Source: a virus
Virus record (IMG/VR): IMGVR_UViG_3300020233_000026
Coordinates: 1 to 34,744 of that record
Strand: one strand, 5' to 3'
DNA: 34,744 bases
Shown piece by piece: positions 14,061-21,147 of the stretch. The notes under the pieces are model-generated. The model made no database searches. It had not been told where the DNA came from and worked only from the letters and a program-made list of their open reading frames with translations. Numbering within the stretch: position 1 is the first letter of the stretch; each line of letters starts with the position of its first letter. A program made the translations under genes and the position numbers.

Positions 14061-14306
14061 CTACTTTTCCAAAGACGATGGGGTAAGATCAATGTCGAGC
14101 CCCGTTTGTTTCTTTATTACTTCTTCGACAATCTCTTCTAAAATACTGTCATGTGGAATGTTCTTAAAGGTAATGCAGGAAAAGAAAAATAGGGCGATTC
14201 CCACGATAAGTACGACAAATGCGACCTTTAATAACATGATGACTCCAAAGGCAATCTTAAATTGTATAGGGATTACAGCTAATAGTGATCTGATATGTTT
14301 TATCAT
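14061..14306 (-). CDS. Small membrane protein, possible holin
   Basis: 81 residues. A long hydrophobic stretch (about 8-47, with VAFVVLIVGIALFFFSCITF) could form one long or two short TM helices. An amphipathic tail follows, ending KKQTGLDIDLTPSSLEK, a tail type seen in small phage membrane proteins. It is the last gene of the late leftward unit, next to the fibre genes, where lysis genes commonly sit. There is no ribosome-binding site; the start overlaps the stop of a 34-codon frame (ATGA). Confidence 0.6.
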   Translation of the reverse strand: MIKHIRSLLAVIPIQFKIAFGVIMLLKVAFVVLIVGIALFFFSCITFKNIPHDSILEEIVEEVIKKQTGLDIDLTPSSLEK

Positions 14307-14407
14307 TGAGGTTTTATCTCAGTGTATTCTATGTAAACGTTTTTCGTTCCATCTAAGTTCATAGATTCTTCCATAAATGTCATTTCGACAAGAAGTTCTT
14401 TTTTCAT
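14303..14407 (-). CDS. Short ORF (34 aa) coupled to the membrane-protein gene
   Basis: Codes for a polar, acidic 34-residue peptide starting MKKELLVEMTFMEES. Its start overlaps the stop of the 22-codon frame before it (ATGA) and its own stop overlaps the start of the membrane gene (ATGA). This three-step chain is the main evidence that it is translated. The same frame is open about 18 codons further upstream without an ATG. No homology is recognised. Confidence 0.4.
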   Translation of the reverse strand: MKKELLVEMTFMEESMNLDGTKNVYIEYTEIKPQ

Positions 14408-14472
14408 GTAAGATTGATATTGGCTACATCCAATGTGGTAGACGAGTTGTTTAGAGAGTTAGTGATTACCAT
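14404..14472 (-). pseudogene. Remnant of a fibre-gene start (22 codons)
   Basis: The frame reads MVITNSLNNSSTTLDVANIN and nearly repeats the start of the fibre gene just upstream (MTVTTNSLNNSATIWDVDNI). The DNA is also similar over this stretch. It stops at TGA after 22 codons, and everything further is unrelated. A GGGG run lies six bases before ATG 14472. It looks like the stump left when another fibre gene copy was lost or recombined, and it may now serve as a translated leader. Confidence 0.6.
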
Positions 14473-14474
14473 GA

Positions 14475-15122
14475 TTACCCCGCCATATAGGCACCGCTAT
14501 AGTTAATTTGAGTGCTATTGGAGAAGTTAGTGTCAGTCATTACAGTAGCTGCCGCTCCGCTAACAGTTCCTATTAACTGAACGGTAGAATTGAGTACAGC
14601 AGGAATTACTTCCTTTTCTGCTCCGAAGGTAAGGAATGCATAGTATCCTCCAATCATTTGTTGATCAGTATTTCCAGCTACCGGAACAGTTAAGAGAGCA
14701 GTACCAGTGGATGTGCCTTTGCTCGTGAGATTTATTCGTCCAAATACAATCACTACATCCCCTATGCGCATATAACTTCCATGTCGAGAGGCATAGGTAA
14801 TTCCAGTACTTCCTCCACCAAAAGTTAGAGCCGGGGTGAAATCTGTATGTAAAATATAAGACGATAAGGTAGTGGTACCATCATCAAAACTTAGTCCATT
14901 CGCAAATATATTATTGAAAGAATTAGTTGTTGAACCAATATTCTGAACTCTATCTCCAGTAGGGACAATGTTATTACTTGGTTCAATATTTCCTGTTCCA
15001 TTTGGAGCAAGAACAAGATTACCGTTAGTGTTAGTAGTTGAAATTGTATTAGCATCCAGATTGATATTATCAACATCCCATATTGTCGCTGAGTTGTTGA
15101 GGGAGTTAGTTGTAACAGTCAT
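14475..15122 (-). CDS. Tail-fibre-like protein with C-terminal knob domain (215 aa)
   Basis: Residues 1-95 are a Ser/Thr/Asn-rich repeat region (ANTISTTNTNGNLVLAPNGT) like the shaft of other fibre genes here. Residues from about 95 form a C-terminal domain, FTPALTFGGGSTGITYASRH then GSYMRIGDVVIVFGRI, common at the tips of phage fibres and probably receptor-facing. AAGGA precedes ATG 15122. It lacks the anchor module seen at 17720 and 19181, so it may trimerise with or attach to another fibre. Confidence 0.75.
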   Translation of the reverse strand: MTVTTNSLNNSATIWDVDNINLDANTISTTNTNGNLVLAPNGTGNIEPSNNIVPTGDRVQNIGSTTNSFNNIFANGLSFDDGTTTLSSYILHTDFTPALTFGGGSTGITYASRHGSYMRIGDVVIVFGRINLTSKGTSTGTALLTVPVAGNTDQQMIGGYYAFLTFGAEKEVIPAVLNSTVQLIGTVSGAAATVMTDTNFSNSTQINYSGAYMAG

Positions 15123-15131
15123 AGGTAATCC

Positions 15132-15803
15132 TTAGGTAATGTCAATATTTCCAAAAGACTGATTAATGATAAAGTCCGTATTGTCTATATAGCAAGTGAG
15201 GGTAATACTATCTCCTATCTTAGTAGAAAGAACGGTACCTGTTGTAATAGTCGTATTAGTCACCCCGTAGTGGATAGTTTGTCCAGCATTCATATCTATC
15301 TTCCAGCCGCCAGCATTAACTGATGCGACGATATAGGTATCTCCACCAGAAGCTGTTACTGGGAGGGTGAGAGTTACAAGTCCTGCGTTATTTGTGAAGA
15401 CCCCAGTATCTTTAACAAGAGTTGCTGTTGCGGTGGTTATTACTGTCCATGTAATAGAAGTTCCAAGAGAGGTAACGGTTACACTATCTCCAATCCCTGT
15501 CATTGATATCCCATCACCATTGACAAAGTTAATATTTCCAACAGTCGGCAAAACAACAACAGCATCAGGAGTAGTGATAGATTTAACATCTTCATTAGAT
15601 CCGCCTACTCTTACCCAAAGAGCTACTATTCCAGTAATATCGGCGAGCTTATACCAATCATTAGAGGATTTATCCAGCCACTCATCGCCTTCTCGGAAGT
15701 TCTTAGAGTCGTTAGATGTGGGCGCTCTCATAAGAGCTACTCGTTTAACTGGAGGTTGAGATCCAGGAGGGTAATTAAGAGGTGAGCCGCCAGGTACTGT
15801 CAT
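15132..15803 (-). CDS. Fibre protein with anchor module and short beta C-domain (223 aa)
   Basis: The N-terminus (RAPTSNDSKNFREGDEWLDK, then WYKLADITGIVALW) is a diverged form of the anchor module found in the two 420-residue fibre proteins. The C-terminal 90 residues (LVTLTLPV ... NAGQTIHYG ... FGNIDIT) match the C-terminal domain of the next gene. It is thus a short fibre with no shaft, made of two modules. TAAGGA precedes ATG 15803. Confidence 0.75.
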   Translation of the reverse strand: MTVPGGSPLNYPPGSQPPVKRVALMRAPTSNDSKNFREGDEWLDKSSNDWYKLADITGIVALWVRVGGSNEDVKSITTPDAVVVLPTVGNINFVNGDGISMTGIGDSVTVTSLGTSITWTVITTATATLVKDTGVFTNNAGLVTLTLPVTASGGDTYIVASVNAGGWKIDMNAGQTIHYGVTNTTITTGTVLSTKIGDSITLTCYIDNTDFIINQSFGNIDIT

Positions 15804-15813
15804 ATTTTTTTCC

Positions 15814-17358
15814 TTACGTGACTGTAATATTTCCCACAGAATTCATCTGTTGCCATTCAGTATCAGCCGTTATACAAACCATTTCAATTCCGTCTCTTCT
15901 CTTTGTGGCTGTTAATGAGCCCCCTACACCTGTGGTAGTTGTAGAAGAGCCATAATAGATCGTCTGTCCCGCATTCAAAGCTATTTTCCATAATCCAGCA
16001 CCTTTGCCGACTACATGAATAATAGACCCTTGAATGGCTGTTGCAGGAAGGGTGAGGGTAACGAGAGCTGCATTGTTAGCAATATACCCTGTGTTTATAA
16101 CCATTGTAGCTGATGTTCCTACTATCTCTTGCCAATCATGTCCTCCGCCTGTTGAATCTATTGTGATAGATCCAGAACCATCGGTGATCGTTATACCAGT
16201 ACCTGCTGTTAGAGTAGAAAGAGTTGGATCAACACCAGTGCTTCCAATAAGAAGTTGTCCGTTTGTTGGCTGCGCAGTTGCGGTTAAAGTTCCCGTTCCT
16301 GAGCCTAAGAGTATGCCACCATCTGTTAGATTAGTAGCTCCTGTTCCACCATTTGGAACTGTTAAGGCATTCGCTAGAGTAACTACTTGTGAGCTATCAA
16401 GTCTAAAGCCTTCTAATGGTGTCTGACTACCTGAGGCTGATGTTAATAGGACAATCCTTCCTGGCATATCATCTATACCTGGAACTCCATCTACTTGAAC
16501 TGCAATCTCGGCTGACTGGGCATAATCTACACCATCATAACCAGCTGAGATGTTTCGTAAGAGAGAGTCATTATCCGATACAATGGTAGCAGTAGCTTCA
16601 GTCCCTCTTGATCTTAAAAATATAGTATGAGCACCAAAAACAGCTGTATCCGAATGTCTCTGAGTAACAAATCCTCCAAGATCGGTCACACCTTCTGTAT
16701 GAACGGCACATACTGCATTAATAGCTGACCCATTAATAGTAAATCCAACACTCTGCATGGGATCGCCTATGGTCAAGTCAGTCGGTATTACTACCCCCCC
16801 TGTTCCATTAGGAAGAAGAGTGATAGGGCCATTGGCATCCTGTGAGCTAATGGTATTGGTATCAATACGAATATTATCTACATCTAATTGAGTAAAGACA
16901 GCTGTTGAGGGAAGTGTTCCCCCAATCGCAGGAGGGGATGCGAATAAAGGATTTAGATTGCTCGGAACAACAGATATCGTGGCTGATGCAGCTGCAATGG
17001 CTTCTACATCTGTGGCTGTTTCTAGAACTCCCTTTTGTGTTGTTGTGGCATTACTATTAGTAATTGTAATCGTTGACCCCGCTCCACTTGTACTAGAGCC
17101 TTGAACACTATCACCTAGAACATTAAGAACAGTAGAGTTAGGGATAGCTGTCCCTGAATCTGTTACAAACGACTCTGCAAGGCCCCCATCATTAGCAATC
17201 GTTAGGGTAAATGTGCCAGGGTTACCTGTTACATTAAGGGGAGACGTTCCGATGACATTTATATCTCCAAGACCATCCGATGGCACAGGTCCTCCAACAT
17301 TACCTGTTAAGGTAATAAGAGCTGAAACAATATCTACTAGTCTTCCCTGCTGAGACAA
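15814..17358 (-). CDS. Large tail-fibre protein (514 aa), TTG start
   Basis: A long Gly/Thr/Ser-rich shaft with repeated beta-strand units, including VDNIRIDTNTISSQDANG, LLPNGTGG and a VPNGGTGATNLTDGGILLGS segment typical of phage fibres. The last 90 residues (LVTLTLPA ... NAGQTIYYG ... VGNITVT) equal the C-domain of the 15132 gene. The start is TTG 17358 with GGAGG eight bases upstream; no ATG is near. It probably forms a trimer on the tail. Confidence 0.78.
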   Translation of the reverse strand: MSQQGRLVDIVSALITLTGNVGGPVPSDGLGDINVIGTSPLNVTGNPGTFTLTIANDGGLAESFVTDSGTAIPNSTVLNVLGDSVQGSSTSGAGSTITITNSNATTTQKGVLETATDVEAIAAASATISVVPSNLNPLFASPPAIGGTLPSTAVFTQLDVDNIRIDTNTISSQDANGPITLLPNGTGGVVIPTDLTIGDPMQSVGFTINGSAINAVCAVHTEGVTDLGGFVTQRHSDTAVFGAHTIFLRSRGTEATATIVSDNDSLLRNISAGYDGVDYAQSAEIAVQVDGVPGIDDMPGRIVLLTSASGSQTPLEGFRLDSSQVVTLANALTVPNGGTGATNLTDGGILLGSGTGTLTATAQPTNGQLLIGSTGVDPTLSTLTAGTGITITDGSGSITIDSTGGGHDWQEIVGTSATMVINTGYIANNAALVTLTLPATAIQGSIIHVVGKGAGLWKIALNAGQTIYYGSSTTTTGVGGSLTATKRRDGIEMVCITADTEWQQMNSVGNITVT

Positions 17359-17359
17359 G

Positions 17360-17704
17360 TTATTTTCCTCCGTCTGCGAATAATGTATGCATCCAGAATG
17401 ACCCTGTCGTTACAGAGGCCGAAACTTCTTTAATATATAACTGCGTACCCACACTAAGAAATAGTCCATCTTCTCTTATCTTATTGGAAGAAAGATCAAA
17501 TAGTATAAAAGAATTGGCAGCCATTCGGAGATGATCCTTAACACCATCAAAACTTAAGTAAATGTCTTGATCCATTGCATTATTAAACCCTACTAATCTT
17601 ACATGTTCACTTGTGGGAGTTCCTACAGATACATAATTACCTGAAACAGATCCAAATGCAATTTCTCTTAACGGTTCAAATCTTACGCTTGTGCCAAATG
17701 CCAT
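17360..17704 (-). CDS. Conserved small virion protein (114 aa)
   Basis: A compact beta-rich protein (VRFEPLREIAFGSVSGNYVS; LVGFNNAMDQDIYLSFDG; NSFILFDLSSNKI; GTQLYIKEV). I recognise this as a type of small structural protein frequent in tail and baseplate regions of phages, with no proven function. It lies between two fibre genes, with AAGGA before ATG 17704, and ends just before the TTG start of the 514-residue fibre. It may cap or join fibres. Confidence 0.65.
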   Translation of the reverse strand: MAFGTSVRFEPLREIAFGSVSGNYVSVGTPTSEHVRLVGFNNAMDQDIYLSFDGVKDHLRMAANSFILFDLSSNKIREDGLFLSVGTQLYIKEVSASVTTGSFWMHTLFADGGK

Positions 17705-17719
17705 GAATTAATCCTTGTT

Positions 17720-18982
17720 CTAGGCTTGAAGACCTATTTTAAGTGTTTGGAGTCCAATCACACCTGATAAGTCAGGTCCTTGTATGGTACGTATAATTGG
17801 CATTACCAGATCACCATTATCAAAAACAAACGGGGAATTAACAGTAGGTGCTGCCCCATTGATCGTATATGTAACCACTCCACCAGAACTAACAAGAATT
17901 TTAAGGGTTAATGCACTCGCATCAGCCCAAGCATCCATAGTATTAGTAAAGACAGATCCTGTTCCATTCAGCTCTTGGTTGAGAGCGACATTCGTTGGGG
18001 TGACACTCGTTATGGCACCAATAGTCGCATAGTCTGTATATGTAGCAATGTCCGCTTGATTGGCCTCAATCTTTCTAAATCCAATCTGCATCCCATTACA
18101 CCCACTCACATCTTCAAGATAGATAGTAGCTTCCATAAAGAACGCAGGCGTTGATCCTATTAAGGCGACATGTTTTGAATTTGTAAGAGTTCCAAAATTG
18201 TATTCAGCTCCCTCTGTATTGGTTTGATCGAGACTAATATCCAGACCATTCGCCGTCATACGAGGAGCGATAATTGTCTGACCCCCTACAATAAACTGTT
18301 CCATTGTAACAATTGACTGTAGAGTCATTAAGTTAAGATCAGTATTACCGCCTGTAGGAACCCCTCCCGTTGTTGCTGCTGTCTGCATAATGGGGGACTC
18401 AGTAAGAATTATATCTGTACCTGTAGCTAAGATAAATTCAGTCTGTATATCTTTTGCTAAAATGGTTCCTGCCGAGTCAAGAGTAAGTTGTGGTGAGCCT
18501 GCCGAATCTGTGAAAAACACATTATTTGCTCCTCCAGTATTCCCCATCTTTATCGTAATGTCAGTTGCGGCTGCAGCACTTATCGCCATTGCGGCGGCTG
18601 ATGTGTATGTAGGAGATGTAATAGATGTGGCAAGTGTGATAGCAGGATCTAAGTTAGAGGTAATAGTACTTCCTGCTCCAACAGTAGTAATATTCGTTCC
18701 TCCAGCAAGTGTAATATTACTTCCTACAGGGGATATATTTCCTCCAGAGTCACCGGACAGAGTAGCAAGATCCGTAGTTCCAGCAGATGAAATAGACCAA
18801 ACAGCCGCACCTGCATTAACACTCGTTAATATCCAAGAAGTATTTGATGACTTGTTTACCCAAATAAATCCAAGCGGATAATTCTTATCGTTAGGAGTAG
18901 GTGCTCTTGAACTTATTACAGGTTGAGGAAATACATTCTGTAGGGGATTCTGAAGGCCTGCTGCTGAATTAATCTTTGCCAT
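17720..18982 (-). CDS. Tail/head fibre with anchor module and beta-sandwich C-domain (420 aa)
   Basis: Residues 1-65 are the anchor module (MAKINSAAGLQNPLQNVFPQ, then NDKNYPLGFIWVNKSSNTSW). A Gly/Ser/Thr-rich beta shaft follows (SGDSGGNISPVGSNITLAGG). From about residue 195 there is a larger domain with regular strands that could be a lectin/laminin-G-like sandwich. AGAGGAAG precedes ATG 18982, which overlaps the end of the previous gene by 14 bases. The anchor is nearly the same as in the 19181 gene, so both probably attach to one site. Confidence 0.75.
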   Translation of the reverse strand: MAKINSAAGLQNPLQNVFPQPVISSRAPTPNDKNYPLGFIWVNKSSNTSWILTSVNAGAAVWSISSAGTTDLATLSGDSGGNISPVGSNITLAGGTNITTVGAGSTITSNLDPAITLATSITSPTYTSAAAMAISAAAATDITIKMGNTGGANNVFFTDSAGSPQLTLDSAGTILAKDIQTEFILATGTDIILTESPIMQTAATTGGVPTGGNTDLNLMTLQSIVTMEQFIVGGQTIIAPRMTANGLDISLDQTNTEGAEYNFGTLTNSKHVALIGSTPAFFMEATIYLEDVSGCNGMQIGFRKIEANQADIATYTDYATIGAITSVTPTNVALNQELNGTGSVFTNTMDAWADASALTLKILVSSGGVVTYTINGAAPTVNSPFVFDNGDLVMPIIRTIQGPDLSGVIGLQTLKIGLQA

Positions 18983-19169
18983 TTTCTTCCTCTTTAGGTG
19001 GTTGGTTTTGAGCTTTTTCGCACTGTTTTTGTATTCCGGCAGAAAAATAATTAGCTAATTCTCTACTAAAGTCGTAGGCGACACCTAGCTGAGTACCATC
19101 TTCAAATGTGGCCGTCATTCTTTTTCCGTCTACTTCTTTTGTAAATTGTAATATCTGAGCATTTTTCAT
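18969..19169 (-). CDS. Hypothetical 66-aa protein between the two anchor-type fibres
   Basis: A 66-residue protein starting MKNAQILQFTKEVDGKRMTA with a beta-like N-terminal half, a short helix and a polar, acidic tail (PPKEEENGKD) that carries the next gene's ribosome-binding site. AGGAAT precedes ATG 19169. It could be a small fibre chaperone or adaptor because of its position, but no family is recognised. Confidence 0.6.
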   Translation of the reverse strand: MKNAQILQFTKEVDGKRMTATFEDGTQLGVAYDFSRELANYFSAGIQKQCEKAQNQPPKEEENGKD

Positions 19170-19180
19170 TGTAATTCCTA

Positions 19181-20431
19181 TTAGTTAATTAACATCCATC
19201 CAATCGTTGAAACATCTGTTGCTACAACTGAGGTCGCATCAGCTTCGGTTACAGAATTAATCACAAACGATACTCCAGCTGCAATAGTTCCCGCAGTAAT
19301 CATACCGATTGCCGCAGCTCCTGTTGCTCCAATATCCTGTCTCCATGTAACGATAAGAGATCCCGCAGTTACTGAAGTGGTAGAAACAGTAGCTGTTCCT
19401 GCCACAAGAACCACCGTACCGAAACTGTTTGCTCCGGCTGTTGTTGTCGTTGCTACATTTGCACTTAGTAATTTGTTTCCTGTAGAGACGAAGTTAAGAT
19501 TACTATCTATATTTGTGTGGGCACTCCCGGCCTTTAGTGTAATTCCACCAGCTGGATCGAAGGCTATAAGATTAATTGCCAGTGGATTAGAAAAGAAACT
19601 TGTAAGAGCTATTGAATCTACACTATCAATTCCTATGGGACCGGCATTACCAGAACCTATTGCTACGCTATGTGTAGTAGTTCCCGTAGCGATATTCACC
19701 TGACCAGGGCTCGTTCCTGTCATTAGGTTAAATGTTTGAGTACCAGCTGTAGAAGTTCCTGTTAAAATATTTACTATAGAATCTGCTGCTGGATTGCCTG
19801 AGTTAATATTAGTAGTGTTTACCCCAGTATTTATTCCGTTGTTAATACTTGTTACATTACTACCAACTCCTGGACCAATCTGTATCGTACTATTTCCTGT
19901 TGCATTCCCAAGCGTATGATTTAATCCACTTGCATTCATATCTCCAAGAGAGTTTACCGTCCAAACTGCTGTTGTCGCTGAATCTGTGATAGATATAGCT
20001 TCTACACCTGCAATATCGCCCAACTGAATAGCGATAGATCCTGGAGCTGAGCCAATAATAAGTGGGGTGGTGACAGATGTGGCAAGTGTAATTGCACCAT
20101 CCATAGCTACTGAAATGGTAGATCCAGCGCCACTTGTGGTGATATTAGTGGTTCCGGCAATTAGGATATTAGATCCTGAGGGAGTCGCAGTACCTGAATC
20201 ACCTGTGAGGCTGTTTAAGGTACTACTAGATCCGCCAAGATCTTCCCAGTCAGCAACACCAGCTAATACACGAGAGAGCCCGAAAAACGCTCCTGCTGCC
20301 TTGTTTACCCATATTTGTCCAATAGGATAATTCTTATCGTTACCAGTCGGGGATCGTGAACTTGTTATTGGTTGTGGAAATACAGGTTGGAGGGGAGTTT
20401 CGAGCCCTGCTGCTGAGTTAATTTTAGCCAT
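19181..20431 (-). CDS. Tail/head fibre with anchor module and conserved C-terminal domain (416 aa)
   Basis: It starts with the same anchor module as 17720-18982 (MAKINSAAGLETPLQPVFPQ, then IGQIWVNKAAGAFF). A beta-helix-like shaft has short repeats (NATGNSTIQIGPG; GINTGVNTTNINSG; TGTTTHSVAIGSGNAG). The end, ATVSTTSVTAGSLIVTWRQD through STIGWMLIN, is a C-domain widespread in phage and phage-like fibres. ATG 20431 is preferred over 20443 because GAGG lies just before it. Confidence 0.78.
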   Translation of the reverse strand: MAKINSAAGLETPLQPVFPQPITSSRSPTGNDKNYPIGQIWVNKAAGAFFGLSRVLAGVADWEDLGGSSSTLNSLTGDSGTATPSGSNILIAGTTNITTSGAGSTISVAMDGAITLATSVTTPLIIGSAPGSIAIQLGDIAGVEAISITDSATTAVWTVNSLGDMNASGLNHTLGNATGNSTIQIGPGVGSNVTSINNGINTGVNTTNINSGNPAADSIVNILTGTSTAGTQTFNLMTGTSPGQVNIATGTTTHSVAIGSGNAGPIGIDSVDSIALTSFFSNPLAINLIAFDPAGGITLKAGSAHTNIDSNLNFVSTGNKLLSANVATTTTAGANSFGTVVLVAGTATVSTTSVTAGSLIVTWRQDIGATGAAAIGMITAGTIAAGVSFVINSVTEADATSVVATDVSTIGWMLIN

Positions 20432-20443
20432 CTTACGCCTCAT

Positions 20444-20527
20444 GAAATATGTGATAATCTTTTCTTTTGTTATATATTAGATATTTTAAAGATGGAAGCT
20501 TAAACCTAAAACGTATATCATTGTGAT
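20444..20527. promoter_or_regulatory. Divergent intergenic region between fibre gene and RHH island
   Basis: Very AT-rich (TTGTTATATATTAGATATTT near the centre) and lying between a leftward fibre gene and a rightward RHH gene, so it probably holds promoters for one or both. I could not fix convincing -35/-10 pairs. The RHH protein may bind here. Confidence 0.35.
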
Positions 20528-20689
20528 ATGCGAAAAAAACCAAAACGTCTGGTAATTAATTTACCTGAGATAGTTTATGATGATCTTAAATCTCATTCTG
20601 AGGAGAGACATATGTCAATGAGTGCTTATATTTTAGCTGCTCTTGTCTTTAGGTTAGAGGCAGAGCCGGAAAGGATTAATGATGAATGA
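20528..20689 (+). CDS. Ribbon-helix-helix (Arc/CopG-like) protein, 53 aa
   Basis: Reads [20 protein letters not shown], with a basic N-terminus, an RLVINLP strand, a first helix ([12 protein letters not shown]), a turn with MSMSAY and a second helix ([12 protein letters not shown]). This is the Arc/CopG dimeric DNA-binding fold, at the usual length. No clear ribosome-binding site precedes ATG 20528. It overlaps the next gene by eight bases and starts a rightward island within leftward late genes, which it may autoregulate. Confidence 0.72.
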   Translation: MRKKPKRLVINLPEIVYDDLKSHSEERHMSMSAYILAALVFRLEAEPERINDE

Positions 20690-21083
20690 CTCTAAAGAAT
20701 ATCCTAAATTTGAAGACTTAAAAGGGAAAACTCTGATCTTAATTGAAGTGAATAAAGATGAGGATGAAATTACCTATAAAACTGATGATGATGAGCAATA
20801 TACTTCGTACCATGATCAAGACTGTTGTGAAATAGTGTGTATTGAGGATATTTGTGGTGATTTAGATAACCTACTCGACTCTCCTATTTTAATCGCTGAA
20901 GAACGGGTTAATCATGATGCAAACGAGAAGAAGGTTAAGGATTCATTACATTGGTCCAATTACAATTCATTTACTTGGACTTTTTATGAACTTGCTACCA
21001 TTAAAGGTTCAGTGACGATCCGTTGGTATGGGTCATCCAATGGATATTATTCAGAAAGTGTAGATTTTAAAAAGGAGAAGTAA
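20682..21083 (+). CDS. DUF7448-like protein (133 aa)
   Basis: An acidic protein with a Cys pair ([20 protein letters not shown]), a central [11 protein letters not shown], and the end [20 protein letters not shown] then YYSESVDF. I recognise this as the pattern of DUF7448, a phage and bacterial family without known function. ATG 20682 is six bases after AAAGGA; ATG 20679 is an alternative. It is co-translated with the RHH gene before it and followed by a micropeptide gene. Confidence 0.7.
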   Translation: MNDSKEYPKFEDLKGKTLILIEVNKDEDEITYKTDDDEQYTSYHDQDCCEIVCIEDICGDLDNLLDSPILIAEERVNHDANEKKVKDSLHWSNYNSFTWTFYELATIKGSVTIRWYGSSNGYYSESVDFKKEK

Positions 21084-21084
21084 T

Positions 21085-21147
21085 ATGGGTCTAGCTTGGT
21101 TTGTTTTTGGTGTTGGACTCTTCATTGTTTGTATCTTCACCGATTAG
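21085..21147 (+). CDS. Membrane micropeptide (20 aa)
   Basis: The frame encodes MGLAWFVFGVGLFIVCIFTD, almost all one TM helix with an acidic end. AAAGGAG lies eight bases before ATG 21085, one base after the previous gene's stop, so initiation is likely. It overlaps the end of the converging ejection-protein gene by 57 bases. Such tiny membrane peptides can be holin-like, toxic or regulators of membrane proteins; nothing here decides. Confidence 0.5.
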   Translation: MGLAWFVFGVGLFIVCIFTD

